The notes under the pieces are model-generated. The model saw only the letters and a program-made list of their open reading frames with translations, was not told the origin of the DNA and searched no databases. Positions 1 through 10,764 of a stretch of 64,000 nt of DNA are shown here, piece by piece (position 1 is the first letter of the stretch; every line of letters starts with the position of its first letter). Made by a program: the position numbers and the translations under genes. Source of the DNA: Xestospongia muta (taxonomy: Eukaryota > Porifera > Demospongiae > Haplosclerida > Petrosiidae); contig OY848923.1 in the NCBI GenBank assembly GCA_963693285.1, positions 6,404,920 to 6,468,919 on the forward strand, given 5' to 3'.

Positions 1-669
1 AGGATAGGAGCATGGTTTTGCTTTTCATTAATGGTTTGTGCTGTATTCATTAAACTGGTTCGAATTGCTCGAATCTTTTTACAGAAAAATATTATTTCTA
101 GACCGAGGTTTATTTCGCCAATGCATCAGATTTTGTTTACATTTCTATTAGTAGGAGTTCAAATGGTTCTGGAAGTAATATCTCTAATTGTCATCCATCC
201 TGGTGTGCTGAAACATCAAGTGAATAATACAAAGGATACCAATGACTTTCCAATACTTGCTCTCCAATGTACCACACCTCATATTGCATTACTGTCTACA
301 CAAATGCTGTACTTATCTGCTCTAATGATTGTAAGTAATGCACTAGCCATCTTGACAATTCGATTTCCTCAAAACTTTAATGAATCAAGATATGTAGCAT
401 TTTCTACATTTTCACTGGGTCTCATATGGATAGCATTCATCATAACATATTTTGCTACTGATACCCAGTTTCAATCAGCTGTGATATCATTAGCTATTCA
501 ACTAAGTGCTTTGGCTGTTTTAGTATGTCTGTTTGGTCCACGAGTCTTTATAATGATAGTTTGGCCAAGTCAAAATGTAGAGGATGTGAGTACGGCAGCT
601 AAAAGAGCATCATTGTCACTTTCAAAGACAACAATGATGACTAGTGAACTTCCCACACAACTTGAATAA
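1..669 (+). CDS. Class C GPCR, 3' end only (7TM core and tail)
   Basis: The reading frame is open from the first base, so the gene starts left of the window. What remains runs from transmembrane helix 3 through helix 7 to a Ser/Thr-rich cytoplasmic tail ending at TAA 667-669. Hallmarks are LVRIARIF at the end of TM3, the NESRYVAFSTFSLGL stretch around TM6, and FGPRVFIMIVWPSQN after TM7, all shared with the full-length gene at 21059-23731. Identity to that paralogue is very high, with scattered substitutions. The product would be a plasma-membrane receptor of the metabotropic glutamate/calcium-sensing type; the ligand is unknown. The missing N-terminal part cannot be judged for integrity. Confidence 0.9.
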   Translation, partial: RIGAWFCFSLMVCAVFIKLVRIARIFLQKNIISRPRFISPMHQILFTFLLVGVQMVLEVISLIVIHPGVLKHQVNNTKDTNDFPILALQCTTPHIALLSTQMLYLSALMIVSNALAILTIRFPQNFNESRYVAFSTFSLGLIWIAFIITYFATDTQFQSAVISLAIQLSALAVLVCLFGPRVFIMIVWPSQNVEDVSTAAKRASLSLSKTTMMTSELPTQLE

Positions 670-1084
670 TGTTTCTTTTTACCACTCTTCATTAAATGTT
701 TACATTTTTGTTTTGCTTAGATAACCTTAAATGTAGCTTGTTTTGCTACATCCTCATTTGAATTTGTTTTTTTAAAGCTGGTACTTATTACTTGTAATTT
801 AGATTTGTGTGACTTTTAATAAATAGTTGTTTCTAAATCTGTAATGATAATTATTTTGGCTTATTGGTATACATGCACATGTATATGTCTACTTACTGTT
901 ATCTCAGATATACATGTATAAATGTAGGATCATTGTTGTTGAAGTACCTATGTAATCCAGGAGAAAGTATAACTTTACATTGGGACATTACACACAGTAC
1001 TGGTTTACATTAGGTTACAATACTGGGTTATAATGATTTTATAGTAGATTAAAGTAGCTATTGATTATAGTAGACTATAATAAC
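670..1084 (+). other. GPCR 3' flank with polyadenylation signal
   Basis: Non-coding. AATAAA at 819-824 lies about 150 bp after the stop codon and is the likely poly(A) signal of the preceding receptor. The block from about 700 to 870 recurs after other GPCR copies (23750, 25930, 39600, 55500), so it travels with the duplicated unit. Confidence 0.5.
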
Positions 1085-1500
1085 CCATTTTAACTAACTG
1101 TAACACACTGTAACCCACTGAATCTACTATAATCGATTGTAACCTACTACAAATGTAACTTTATTAATCCGCCACTATAGCACCTACTAATGTGTATGTT
1201 ACCTAATATATATGTAACCCACTGTAATCCACTATGAGATTATACTTCAATAACAACAATATGTTTACATATATACATGTATATATACCTGAGACAACAA
1301 TGCCATGATCCACTATAACATACTGTAACCAACTAAAACACACTGAAACCTACTGTAACTTACTGTAACCCACTGAAACATACTTCAATTCACTGTAGCC
1401 CACTGTAACCTACTATAACTCATGCACCATTACCTACTGTAACCTGTATTCCACTGTAATCTGCTGTGACCCACAAAAACCAACTGTTGCTTACTGTAAT
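1085..1500. repeat. Degenerate 10-bp minisatellite (YACTGTAACC)
   Basis: Between 1321 and 1420 the sequence reads as ten consecutive 10-mers close to TACTGTAACC / CACTGAAACC, and looser copies extend on both sides. The same satellite is found at six other places in the window, usually beside GPCR units. Confidence 0.8.
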
Positions 1501-1834
1501 TTAGATATATCAAGCACAAATATAACATATCATAGAATAAGAGTGCTCATGAGAAAAGTATCAGTTTTCTTTGATTTCAAAGTGGTTTCCTAACAGCCAC
1601 AAACTGGCTCATCAGATCTAGACATATAATTGCAAAAAAATTACTCAGCTGTTTATAAACTATTTTGACTATAACTAATCATCCTGTTATATTATACCAC
1701 ATGTCCATTTGTTTATTTATCTCTCATGCTCAGCATGATGAGTCAGCATGTATTCCTGTTATGTACACAAGTTATTAAGGATGGAAAAAATTATACATGA
1801 CTTATTTTAACAAACATCATGCATTATATGTATA

Positions 1835-1840
<6 letters not shown>

Positions 1841-1869
<29 letters not shown>
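1841..1869. repeat. (TA)n microsatellite
   Basis: About 29 bp of alternating TA in AT-rich non-coding DNA. Confidence 0.9.
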
Positions 1870-1872
<3 letters not shown>

Positions 1873-1889
1873 ACTGGATTAACTCTTTG

Positions 1890-2760
1890 TTTTTAATAAA
1901 AGTCATTAAAACCCTCTTTGGCTGTCTGGACTATTCAAAAGATAAAAGTATGGCTTTTTCATTCATTGATAATCACATACCTTACATACTTTACATACTT
2001 CAACTATTGCTATCATGTAACTCATTTTGTTGCAATTACCACTAGCTACATTAGTTTGTTATGACATTAGTGCATGTGAGCATGCAAGTGTTGTTTTTAG
2101 TATTGTTCAGTGAGAATTCACTTTCAGATGAAATAAATCATCTGACAACATACATTACATATTATGAAATTTTTTTATTCATACACACACACACATAATC
2201 ACAAAATAGCATTCTAGATTGCACGCAAAAAAAGTATTAAAAAGTTATAAAGTATTCATTAACTTTGTTGTTACATATAATTAATTAATTAATTAGAATA
2301 AAGTTTATATGTACTACTGTCAAAATTAAGTATCCTTTGTCAATGAGGAAGTTAGTTATAATGATTATAAATTTAGCTTACTGTGCTATTTTTATATATA
2401 CAATTAATGTATTTGTTTTCGTTAGTCAATCATGATATTGTCTACCAGCTATCTCTATATGAATCATTAAATTAAACTATCCCCAAAATCATGTCTTTAC
2501 CACTATGATCTCTTAGTTCTCTGATATAGGACCTCCAATAAATGCCAGATTAAAGTTAAGAAGAGTGTTGAAATATAAAAAAACTGCATAATTAAATGAG
2601 TATAACTATCAGAAAACAACAATCTGTGATAAAAACATTATAGAAGCTATATTGTATCAACTAATGATCAAACAATGCTATAGCTAACATTATCTTTTCC
2701 ACAGAATGATAAATGTGTTCTCAATACATGTAGGATAATGATCCTTCCATACTGATAAAA
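1890..2760. repeat. Dispersed repeat block, copy 1
   Basis: Aligns by eye over most of its length with 18860-19640, for example around 2110-2170 against 19035-19100. Near 2690-2755 it ends in a degraded fragment of the GPCR cysteine-rich-domain sequence (the Gln-Ile-Cys-Pro-Gln-Tyr-Met-Trp region), so it probably arose as part of a larger GPCR-containing copy. No reading frame is kept. Confidence 0.55.
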
Positions 2761-3335
2761 AATTATTGAAGATTCATATATAAACCTTCTGATGCATTCA
2801 ATATTTTACTAATATTGACTTTGTAGTGATTTTTCACAGCATTTAACAATTTAATTTCATCTCTTACTAGTGAGAAGCTGTTTACATTTTCTGAATGTCA
2901 ATGTGACCTTATCTGCATACAGAATGATGTCTTTCACCTAATTATCCAATCGTGTGACATTGCATCTGGCCCTGATGACATATCTGCTAAGATACAAAGG
3001 CACTACTAACTCCATATACTATCTCTTGTCACATATCTTCCCTCTAAATCCATGACTTTCCCCCTAGAATATCTTAAAAACGATTCAAACTATACAAAAC
3101 CCGCCCATTAATTAAGATAATCACCATGACCCCGCCCATTAAATAGGTTAATTACCGTGACTTCCCCCTGCTGAGCTTTTCTAGATGAAACCCTGGGAGT
3201 TGTTGCTGTCGTGAGACTACTGATATAGTAAGTGTTACAAAACTACGGTAAGTCTACAAAATACACAAGTTAGCAAAGAAACTAAGTCTTACAAACTGCT
3301 GTCATTCCCAAACTTTTGCTGATGTTGTTGATCTT
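2761..3335. other. Non-coding, nothing recognised
   Basis: No convincing reading frame or structured repeat was seen on either strand. Confidence 0.4.
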
Positions 3336-3612
3336 TCTTCTGCTGATGTTATTGTTCTGTTTGCCTCTATTAAACATGTTATTAGTTCTTAGAAGAAATT
3401 TGAAGGTTGTACATTTCTGGTGTTTCAAAAATGAGGAGTCTTGTGGATTGCGTGTGATGGTTGAAAAAGTATTTCAAAATATTTTCTGTTATAAATCAGA
3501 CAGTTTAAAAATAATATATAACTACTTGGAGCTAATGAAATGTTGCAAACAACAAGACAATTTAACTACTATGAAAACATTATGAAAAGTTTGTGTAAAG
3601 TTGTCAGTTTTC

Positions 3613-4392
3613 TTAACGCCGACCTTGAGCAATTGAAGTAAAAACTGGAACAAGAGCCTTCTTTATTTCATCTGAAAATTTCATCTCATGACTATATGTT
3701 GTTCCTCTTGCTGACAATTGTTGAAATGCCAGTGCTTGTTGCATGATATCATCAGGTATCTTACCAACAAATTGTACCAATGTTGGTTTAGGAAGGCCTC
3801 TACAGATATCAGAACATCCATGAACTAAAAAGAACATGGCCATGCCTTCAATTCCAGTATCTGTAAATCCGTATTCTCTGTTAATGGACATTATTGCAGG
3901 ATCTGTTAATTTATACATGCTACCACTTTGTTTAACCCCTTGTAAGTCACCCACCATTTCTTGACCTTTGCTACGAATCCAACTCCAATGCATAAAGGAT
4001 GACAAAACGTAATCTCCTCTTGCTTCCTTTGATATGTAACCATAATTATTACACCACTTCTTGAAATCTCCTTCAAGATACTTTTCAGCAACAACATATT
4101 CACCTAGTCATGTTCCTCTGGGAGCATTTATGCTTTGTGTTACTACATGAATATCGCAATCAGTAACCTCAACTCTTCCTCCACGAAAATTATTTGCATA
4201 ATCTTGAGCTTTTGAATATATTTTCATTGTAGTGTCCCAGCCTGTGTTCTCCCATGTATAAGAATCTTTAAACTTCTTGATAACACAAATCTGACCTGCT
4301 TTTGAAGGTGGAGCAGTCCAATTTCCTTTGTAAGCATATCGAAATCGGCCTTGAGCAAATGGATCTGAATCAAATGTTGTCTTCTCAGACAT
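3613..4392 (-). pseudogene. Stand-alone alpha-kinase, copy A, with one internal stop
   Basis: A 260-codon frame collinear with the intact kinase at 5970-6749. It reads from ATG 4392 through the N-lobe, hits TGA at 4108-4110 where copy B has a glutamine codon, then continues in the same frame to the end. Relative to copy B it has one extra codon near the N-terminus and lacks one Glu codon after ARG. The lysine motif (VIKKF), DLQG, LTDPAI and the HGCSDIC zinc motif are all preserved. A single nonsense codon in an otherwise good frame suggests recent inactivation; readthrough or an assembly error cannot be excluded. A fragment starting downstream of the stop would lack the ATP-binding lobe. Confidence 0.85.
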
Positions 4393-4523
4393 AGTGAGTT
4401 ATTCTTTGCTTGACACAGCAAATTTCTAACATACATGTACTCCCCCAACTGTAGTAACTCTGAGTAAACATAGCATGTGTGTGCATTATTATGACGTGGT
4501 GCTGTTGATGTATATGTTTCATA

Positions 4524-4533
4524 CCATATAAGG
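4524..4533 (-). promoter_or_regulatory. CArG/TATA-like box upstream of kinase copy A
   Basis: Minus-strand CCTTATATGG fits the CC(A/T)6GG serum-response-type consensus and contains a TATA-like core about 135 bp upstream of the ATG. The equivalent site is CCTAATATGG in remnant C (5152-5161) and CCTTATATAG in copy B (6862-6871). Function is inferred only from motif and conservation. Confidence 0.3.
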
Positions 4534-4796
4534 AGATGTTTATCCAATAAGATAAATTTAAGGCAAGGAATATGAAAGCTTCTACCCAGGAACCATCATA
4601 GAATAGAATAGGATTTTCATAACGACAGGGGTACTATGAGGGTTATTACTGGTATGATGGATACTAATTGATATGACTCCATGTATTCATGTCCTAATAG
4701 ATTTATTGTGTGCTTAATGTATAAAGGTCTTGACAATACTTTTCTCTCCATCATTTGAAGACATTTTTTTACATAACATCACACACACACACGCAC

Positions 4797-4889
4797 ACAA
4801 GAAGGTGGAATAGTCCAATTTACTTTGTAAGCATATATATCAAAACCGACCTTGAGGAAATGATTCTGAAACAAAGTTGCTTCAGACAT
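4797..4889 (-). pseudogene. Alpha-kinase remnant C (first ~30 codons)
   Basis: Starting at ATG 4889 the minus strand encodes MSEAT, then degraded sequence with an AYKVNWTIPP motif matching AYKGNWTAPP of the intact kinase. It stops resembling the kinase after about 30 codons, where it runs into a CA-rich stretch. Its upstream block (5064-5160) matches the upstream blocks of the other two copies, so this is a truncated third copy. Confidence 0.75.
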
Positions 4890-4914
4890 AATAAATATTC
4901 TCTGCTTGATACAG

Positions 4915-5064
<150 letters not shown>

Positions 5065-5199
5065 TCCCCCATGCCAACTGTAGTAACTCTGAGTAAACAT
5101 AGCATGCGTGCACATTAATATGATTTAGCACTGTTATGTGTATGTTTCCTACCATATTAGGACATGCTTATTGCTTATGTAATAAGTTGTATTTGTAGC

Positions 5200-5720
5200 T
5201 TTGAAAAATCCTAGCGGGAACCTTATCATAGAGGAACAATTCCTCCAGATGATCAACAAGCTCTAGCAATGATTGATTTGTGACCTGATTTGCAAAAAGT
5301 GATCACTTACATCAAAATATTTGCGACCTGATTTGTGAAAAAAACACAGTTAAAACATATCAAAAACAGTTTTGTATACATATAGAATAGTTATACATAT
5401 ATAGCAACTGTATGTATACAAAACTATTTTTTGAGATGTTTTAACAGTGGTTTTTCACAATCAGTTCATAAATGTTTTGACAGAAATGGTCCCTTTTTGC
5501 AAATAAGGTCACATTATATCTTTTAGTTAGGACCATGTCTCAACTGTATATTCAATAATTTGTATGGTAGACCTGGTATTGATGAGTTTCATCATGTAGC
5601 TCAAAGTAATAATTTATTCATTGATATTAATGAAGGGATTGAGGATAGCTTTGCATTGTCTGACTACACAGCATTAGCTAATAAACTAATGAATTCTTCT
5701 GCTGATGTTGTTTTCTGTTT
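5200..5720 (+). pseudogene. Class C GPCR Venus-flytrap fragment, interrupted by a MITE
   Basis: Bases 5200-5278 encode a stretch like TIPPDDQQALAMID of the ligand-binding lobe. After the MITE at 5279-5513 the coding sequence resumes with the tract matching GWDHVSTIYSN, then YGRPGIDEFHH and NEGIEDSF, ending at NSSADVV near 5715. Only this central part of the Venus-flytrap domain survives; signal peptide, cysteine-rich domain and 7TM are absent. The end is shared with duplication copy A, where only the NSSADV scrap (about 3336-3372) is kept. Confidence 0.85.
5279..5513. mobile_element. Foldback MITE with TGTGACCT termini
   Basis: A 235-bp element. The left end TGTGACCTGATTTGCAAAAA is matched by the reverse complement of the right end with one mismatch in 20 bases. 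Inner parts also pair (AACAGTTTTGTATACATAT with its inverse), giving a near-complete hairpin. It splits a GPCR coding fragment between the ID and GWDHVS segments. A related copy is at 12287-12546. Confidence 0.8.
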
Positions 5721-5969
5721 GTTATTAAACATGTCATTAGTTCTTAGAAGAAATTTGAAGGTTGTACATCTCTGGTGTTTCAAAAATGCGGAGTCTTGTG
5801 GATTGCGTGTGATGGTTGAAAAACTATTTCAAAATATTTTCTGTTATAAATCAAACATAGTTTAAAAATAATATATAACTACTTGGAGCTAATGAAATGT
5901 TGCAAACAACAAGACAATTTAACTACTATGAAAACATTATGAAAAGTTTGTGTAAAGTTGTCAGTTTTC

Positions 5970-6749
5970 TTAACGCCGACCTTGAGCAATTGAAGTAAAA
6001 ACTGGAACAAGAGCCTTCTTTATTTCATCTGAAAATTTCATCTCGTGACTATATGTTGTTCCCCTTGCTGACAACTGTTGAAATGCCAGTGCTTGTTGCA
6101 TGATATCATCAGGTATCTTACCAACAAATTGTGCCAATGTTGGTTTAGGAAGGCCTCTACAGATATCAGAACATCCATGAACTAAAAAGAACATGGCCAT
6201 GCCTTCAATTCCAGTATCTGTAACTCCATATTCTCTGTTAATGGACATTATTGCAGGATCTGTTAATTTATACATGTAGCCACTTTGTTTAACCCCTTGT
6301 AAGTCACCCACCATTTCTTGACCTTTGCTATGAATCCAACTCCAATGCATAAAGGATGACAAAACGTAATCTTCTCCTCTTGCTTCCTTTGATATGTAAC
6401 CATAATTATTACACCACTTCTTAAAATCTCCTTGAAGATACTGCTCAGCAACAACGTATTCACCTAGTTGTGCTCCTCTAGGAAGATTTGAACTTCTCGT
6501 TACTTGATAAACATCGCAACCTGTAACCTCAACTCTTCCGCCACGAAAATTATTTGCATATTCTTGTGCTTTTGAATATATTTTAATTGTAGTGTCCCAG
6601 CCTGTTCTCTCCCAGGTGTAATAATCTGTAAACTTCTTCACAACACAAGGCTGACCTGCTTTAGTAGGTGGAGCAGTCCAGTTGCCTTTGTAAGCATATC
6701 GAAATCGGCCTTGAGCAAATGGTTCTGGATTAAATGTTGCTTCAGACAT
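5970..6749 (-). CDS. Stand-alone alpha-kinase (atypical MHCK/EF2K-type protein kinase)
   Basis: 259 residues, intronless, ATG at 6749 (the MSEAT start is shared by the remnant copy). It is essentially only the catalytic domain. N-lobe FAQGRFRYAYKGN lies at residues 11-23; the ATP-binding lysine is in VVKKF (36-40). In the C-lobe are His135 (SSFMHW), DLQG at 149-152 with the catalytic-type Asp, LTDPAI at 162-167, the Gly-rich TDTGIEG loop (177-183), and H191-x-C193-x3-C197, which with His135 forms the zinc site typical of TRPM7, myosin heavy chain kinase and eEF2 kinase. Alpha-kinases phosphorylate Ser/Thr, often in helical regions. No targeting, channel or WD40 part is attached, unlike most known members. 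It lies between GPCR fragments; a link to receptor signalling is only conjecture. A short Lys/Arg-containing C-terminus follows the domain. Confidence 0.93.
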   Translation of the reverse strand: MSEATFNPEPFAQGRFRYAYKGNWTAPPTKAGQPCVVKKFTDYYTWERTGWDTTIKIYSKAQEYANNFRGGRVEVTGCDVYQVTRSSNLPRGAQLGEYVVAEQYLQGDFKKWCNNYGYISKEARGEDYVLSSFMHWSWIHSKGQEMVGDLQGVKQSGYMYKLTDPAIMSINREYGVTDTGIEGMAMFFLVHGCSDICRGLPKPTLAQFVGKIPDDIMQQALAFQQLSARGTTYSHEMKFSDEIKKALVPVFTSIAQGRR

Positions 6750-6861
6750 AATTTATCCTCTGCTTAAAACAGCAAAATTCCTATATACTCCTCCAACTGT
6801 AGTAACTCTAAGTAAACATAACATTCTTATCACGTGGTGCTGTTGATGTATATGTTTCTTA

Positions 6862-6871
6862 CTATATAAGG
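6862..6871 (-). promoter_or_regulatory. TATA/CArG-like box upstream of intact kinase
   Basis: Minus-strand CCTTATATAG, about 115 bp upstream of the start codon, lies in a block conserved in all three kinase copies (also CAGTTGGxGGAG nearer the gene). It differs from a perfect CArG box by one base. Confidence 0.3.
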
Positions 6872-7083
6872 GCATGTTATCCAATAATTCCAGCCAGGAA
6901 CAAATCATAGAGAACATTTTCACAATGACAGGGGCACTATGAGGGTTATTACTGGTATGATTGAGTCCATGCATTCATATCTTATGAGAATTAACAATGT
7001 ATATATATATAATGACAATAGCTTTCTCAATGTCATTTTTTCATATAAAGGGCACCACATACACACAGACAGACAGAAAGAGG

Positions 7084-7244
<161 letters not shown>

Positions 7245-7394
7245 TGTAATACATAAATACTAATTAATATTTTATATATATAGAGTTATAAATGAACAAG
7301 AATAAAGTTATTGTCTGAAATTAAAGCAAATATAACATTATTTCTTACTAAACCTATTACAATCCTTTAGTGCCCCCTTGATGTTTAGCCCAGA

Positions 7395-7690
7395 CAGTTG
7401 TAGAAGTCACATATTATACACTTCCCAAAAATTCAGCAGATTTTGTATGTATGTACTGTTCATCATAATATTGCATTTGTTAGTAATGATAGTATAGGGA
7501 CATTCCCTATTTTAAGTTATTTTAGTGATGCTATGACAAGTATATTGTTTTAATAATTAAAGTGAGTGAGTGGACTTTATCTGTCCATCATCAGTTTTTT
7601 ATGCATCCATTTTATACCATCTATTGTATCAGTATATTTTTGTATTTGGATACTTTTACTGAATCATGCAACTCACTATTCACAAGATTA
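7395..7690. repeat. GPCR 3'-flank repeat copy
   Basis: Matches 24240-24480 and 26430-26680 (for example TTTTAAGTTATTTTAGTGAT and the following base pattern). This block normally follows GPCR genes but no receptor is left here. Downstream, 7691-7929 is GC-richer and may be the 5' end of the transposon below; no terminal repeat was identified. Confidence 0.6.
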
Positions 7691-7929
7691 CATCATAAAT
7701 GAAATGCACTAAAGTGCTTAACCTCGCTGTGGTGGGCAGTGTAGCTCTATACTGCAGAGTGTAGAGTGCATGTACATTTAACATTCCACAAGATTAAAGG
7801 TATGTGAAATTATTAATGGCTCAGCTTTGCTTTGACAATAGTCAATTTACTGGCCAATAGACCCTCTGCAATAGGTGTGGCAGTAACGTGGGCGAGTTTC
7901 CTGTCGGCCATGTTGGTGTACATGACAAG

Positions 7930-9427
7930 ATGGTGATTTGTGCAATTGTTGGCTGTTGAAATCGAACTCCAAGAGATACAGAAAAAAAGTTTCTACAGAC
8001 TACTTAGCATCCTAATACATCAGGGAACACAAACTGAATCTCTCAGCAGAGAAAGACAGCAAGCTTGGTTAGCCAAGATAAAAAGAAAAGATATTTTGCC
8101 TGAACAATATTACAACATTCGAGTCTGTTCAGACCATTTTGTAAGTGGCACCCCTTCGAAGCTTTATGATGTATCTAACCCTGATTGGGCCCCTTCAATG
8201 AAGCTAGTATATGAAAAAGTTAGTAAAAGAAGTCTGACTTCTAGATCTGAAAGGTATGACAGAGCTGTAAAGAGAAGAAGATTGTGTTTGCAGGAGTTGA
8301 TGGAAAAGACAGCTACAGAGGAAGAGGAGTTAGAAAATGAAGATATTGACCTAGATTTAAAGATTGATGTGACAACTGTTATACCAGACAATTATCACAG
8401 TATTGCTGTTTAAACCGACAATTCTTTTGATATGATTAAACCAAATTTCCAGCATGAGATAGAGGAGCTGAAGAGAGAGAATGAAAGTCTAAAGCAAACT
8501 GTCAATCGGTTGGAATCAGAACTGGAAGGGCAAACAATGAATGAGGAATATTTTAAAGATGACAACAAGAAAGTATTGTACTATATGGGTCTTAGTACAT
8601 GGGGATTGCTCATGACACTCTTTATGTACATTAAACTTGAACAGCACTGGTAAATCGTCACTGTCTTCATTTCAATAGCTTTTAATCACATTGATGAGAC
8701 TGCATCTGAATCTACCTACTCAATATCTAGGGTACCGATTTCAGGTACACAATTCAGCTATCAGTCGTATTTTCACTCGTATGATCAATGCGTTGTTTGT
8801 GAAACTCAAACCATTAATCGGATGGCCTGACAGGGATGCTTTAATAAAGACAATGCCAATGGTGTTTCGTAAGCACTTTCCCAGATGTGTTGTGATAATC
8901 GACTGTTTCGAGATATTTCTGGACCACCCAACCAATTTGCTTGCCAGAGTGCAAACCTACTCTTGGTATAAACATCATAATACTGTAAAGTATTTAATTG
9001 GAATTACTCCCCAAGGAACAATTAGCTTCATATCAGAGGGTTGGGGAGGCAGAACTAATGACAAGTATCTAACAGAACATTCCACGTTACTGAATAATCT
9101 TATTCCTGGAGACACTGTATTAGCAGACTGAGGTTTCGACATAAAAGATTCTGTTGGACTCGTGCTCGCGATTGGAAATTCCCGCCTTCACCAAGAACCA
9201 GAAACAGCTAGATCGCATTAGTATCGAACAGACCAGGAATATTACAAATGTTAGAATACATGTAGAACGAGTTATAGGAAATATGAAAAAAATATTCCTT
9301 ACTTAATGCTACTCAACCAATTGATTTTGTAATGTCTGTTAATGATGAAGCTATAACACTAGACAAAATTGTTCATGTTTGTTGTGCTCTTACTAATATT
9401 TGTGAGTCTGTTGTACCTTTTGATTGA
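7930..9427 (+). pseudogene. THAP/DDE transposase (ISL2EU/IS4EU-like), dead
   Basis: The N-terminus begins at ATG 7930 with a THAP zinc finger: CAIVGC gives the first cysteine pair, a Trp follows in AWLAKIKR, and RVCSDHF supplies the C-x2-H pair, with an APS tail. A coiled coil (EIEELKRENESLKQ, about 8453-8494) links to a DDE_4-type catalytic domain: IIDCFE carries the first Asp, then [19 protein letters not shown] and [14 protein letters not shown], then VLAD with the second Asp, and VERVIG with the acidic third residue near 9268. Lesions are numerous: a TGA right after the second Cys, a frame change in the poly-A run near 7985, stops at 8411 and 8683, a TGA replacing the Arg after VLAD at 9129, and a frame change near 9298. 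It would once have mobilised its own element. Confidence 0.85.
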
Positions 9428-9669
9428 TTAACTGATATTCATGTTTAATAATAATTCTGCTGTTTTTTTGATTAAAAGACTTAAACAAAATTCATTATTA
9501 GATTGTTTTTTTTAAGAGATAACTCACGTGATGCGCAAGATGCTTATTGATGACTCAGCATTTCTCTTCAATCAAAGCAGAAAAGTTTAAACTGCTTTGC
9601 CGTCTACTGGGTACCTTTGTACTCTAATTGACAAAAGGTCTAATACTTTTCAACTTCTTAGTATGAAAG
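9428..9669. other. Non-coding, probable transposon tail
   Basis: Downstream of the dead transposase. No terminal inverted repeat could be paired by eye with the upstream side. Confidence 0.3.
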
Positions 9670-10275
9670 GAGCAAAATAAATGGAAAACAACAACTTGTA
9701 ATGGAAATGTTTAAAGCTATGTTGTATGCAATAGATGTCATTAATAGTGAGTCAGACCTACTAGCTAACATAACACTTGATTATGTTGTTTGATGAGTGA
9801 GAGCATAAATCTTGGGAAATCTGTAATCTTAATAAGAGGTCTGAAAAATAAAAGATGTTCTCAAACTGGTTCATACTTGGGTACAAATTGGAATGTTTTC
9901 CTGTAAAACATCCTAATTAATGTAACAATACGGTCTGGTCTAAATGCATGGGGCTATATTATATTCAAACCTAACTCTCAATGTCAAGGTTGTAATCCTA
10001 TATTTTCAAATGTGAAGTGATATTGTTTTGTTGTGGTACCTGTGTCCCTTGTTCTTGACAAAACTACACTAACACTACCTCTTCAACAGAACGTCAAATA
10101 ATGTTTTTTTATTCATTTCATTCAGTTTGTTTCATATTGCTCATATTGTTCAAATGAGTTATTTTATGATGTAAACAATTTGGATGTAATCATAATGATA
10201 GTTTGGCCAAGTGCATCTTTGTCACTTTCAAAACAACAATGACAATGTCTGAGCTGCCAACGTAGCCTGAATAAT
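9670..10275 (+). pseudogene. Class C GPCR relic (three disjoint pieces)
   Basis: From about 9705 the frame encodes a KAMLYAIDVINSES-like piece (start of the Venus-flytrap domain) and decays after a TGA at 9793. Bases 9960-10100 match the cysteine-rich domain (SQCQGC, then a C-C-G-T-C tract, then the Asn-Tyr-Thr-Asn region). Bases 10192-10271 match the end of the receptor (IMIVWPS, tail, stop). Everything between these pieces has been deleted, so no function is possible. Confidence 0.8.
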
Positions 10276-10764
10276 GTTTTTTTTATTCATTTCATTCAGT
10301 TTGTTTCATATTTTTGACATAACGTTATACATATATTAAACAATTAAAAGTATCTGTAAGTATATTTAGAGTCTATTATTGTTATGGCTGCTATGAATTA
10401 AATTATGATAAAAACGAACCAACACTAACAACAGTATGATTGGTGTATACTCCTTCATAGATTAGACTATATTATGTTTACATAATAAAGTGGGCATATG
10501 TTTTATACTTACAATATAGTAATCTACTGAACTTTGAGTAACATTAATGTATTGTTGTATTATAATTATTATTATCATTATACTACTACAACATGCATAT
10601 ACTACTATATATATGAGGTAGTGCACAAAGTCATGGCTTTACTTTGCTTATTATCATGATTTCAGTTAAAGCAGCTATTGAGATGGTAGCAAATAGTCAT
10701 ATGATTGATTAAAACAACTAGTCAGTAATGCATTAAATGTGAGATCATTAAGCATAATATAACA

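Larger units (their letters stand above)
3336..4740. repeat. Segmental duplication, copy A (GPCR scrap plus alpha-kinase)
   Basis: Collinear with 5695-6990. Both copies hold a scrap of GPCR Venus-flytrap coding sequence (plus strand), a roughly 200-bp shared spacer, an alpha-kinase reading frame (minus strand) and its upstream region. Differences are mostly single substitutions. Confidence 0.85.
5695..6990. repeat. Segmental duplication, copy B (GPCR scrap plus alpha-kinase)
   Basis: Partner of 3336-4740. This copy keeps the longer GPCR fragment on its left side and an open kinase gene. Confidence 0.85.

Noticed and set aside
1797..2045. 82-codon frame rich in Tyr and Ile
   Set aside because: Spans a TA microsatellite and a decayed repeat; its match at 18860 does not preserve the frame.
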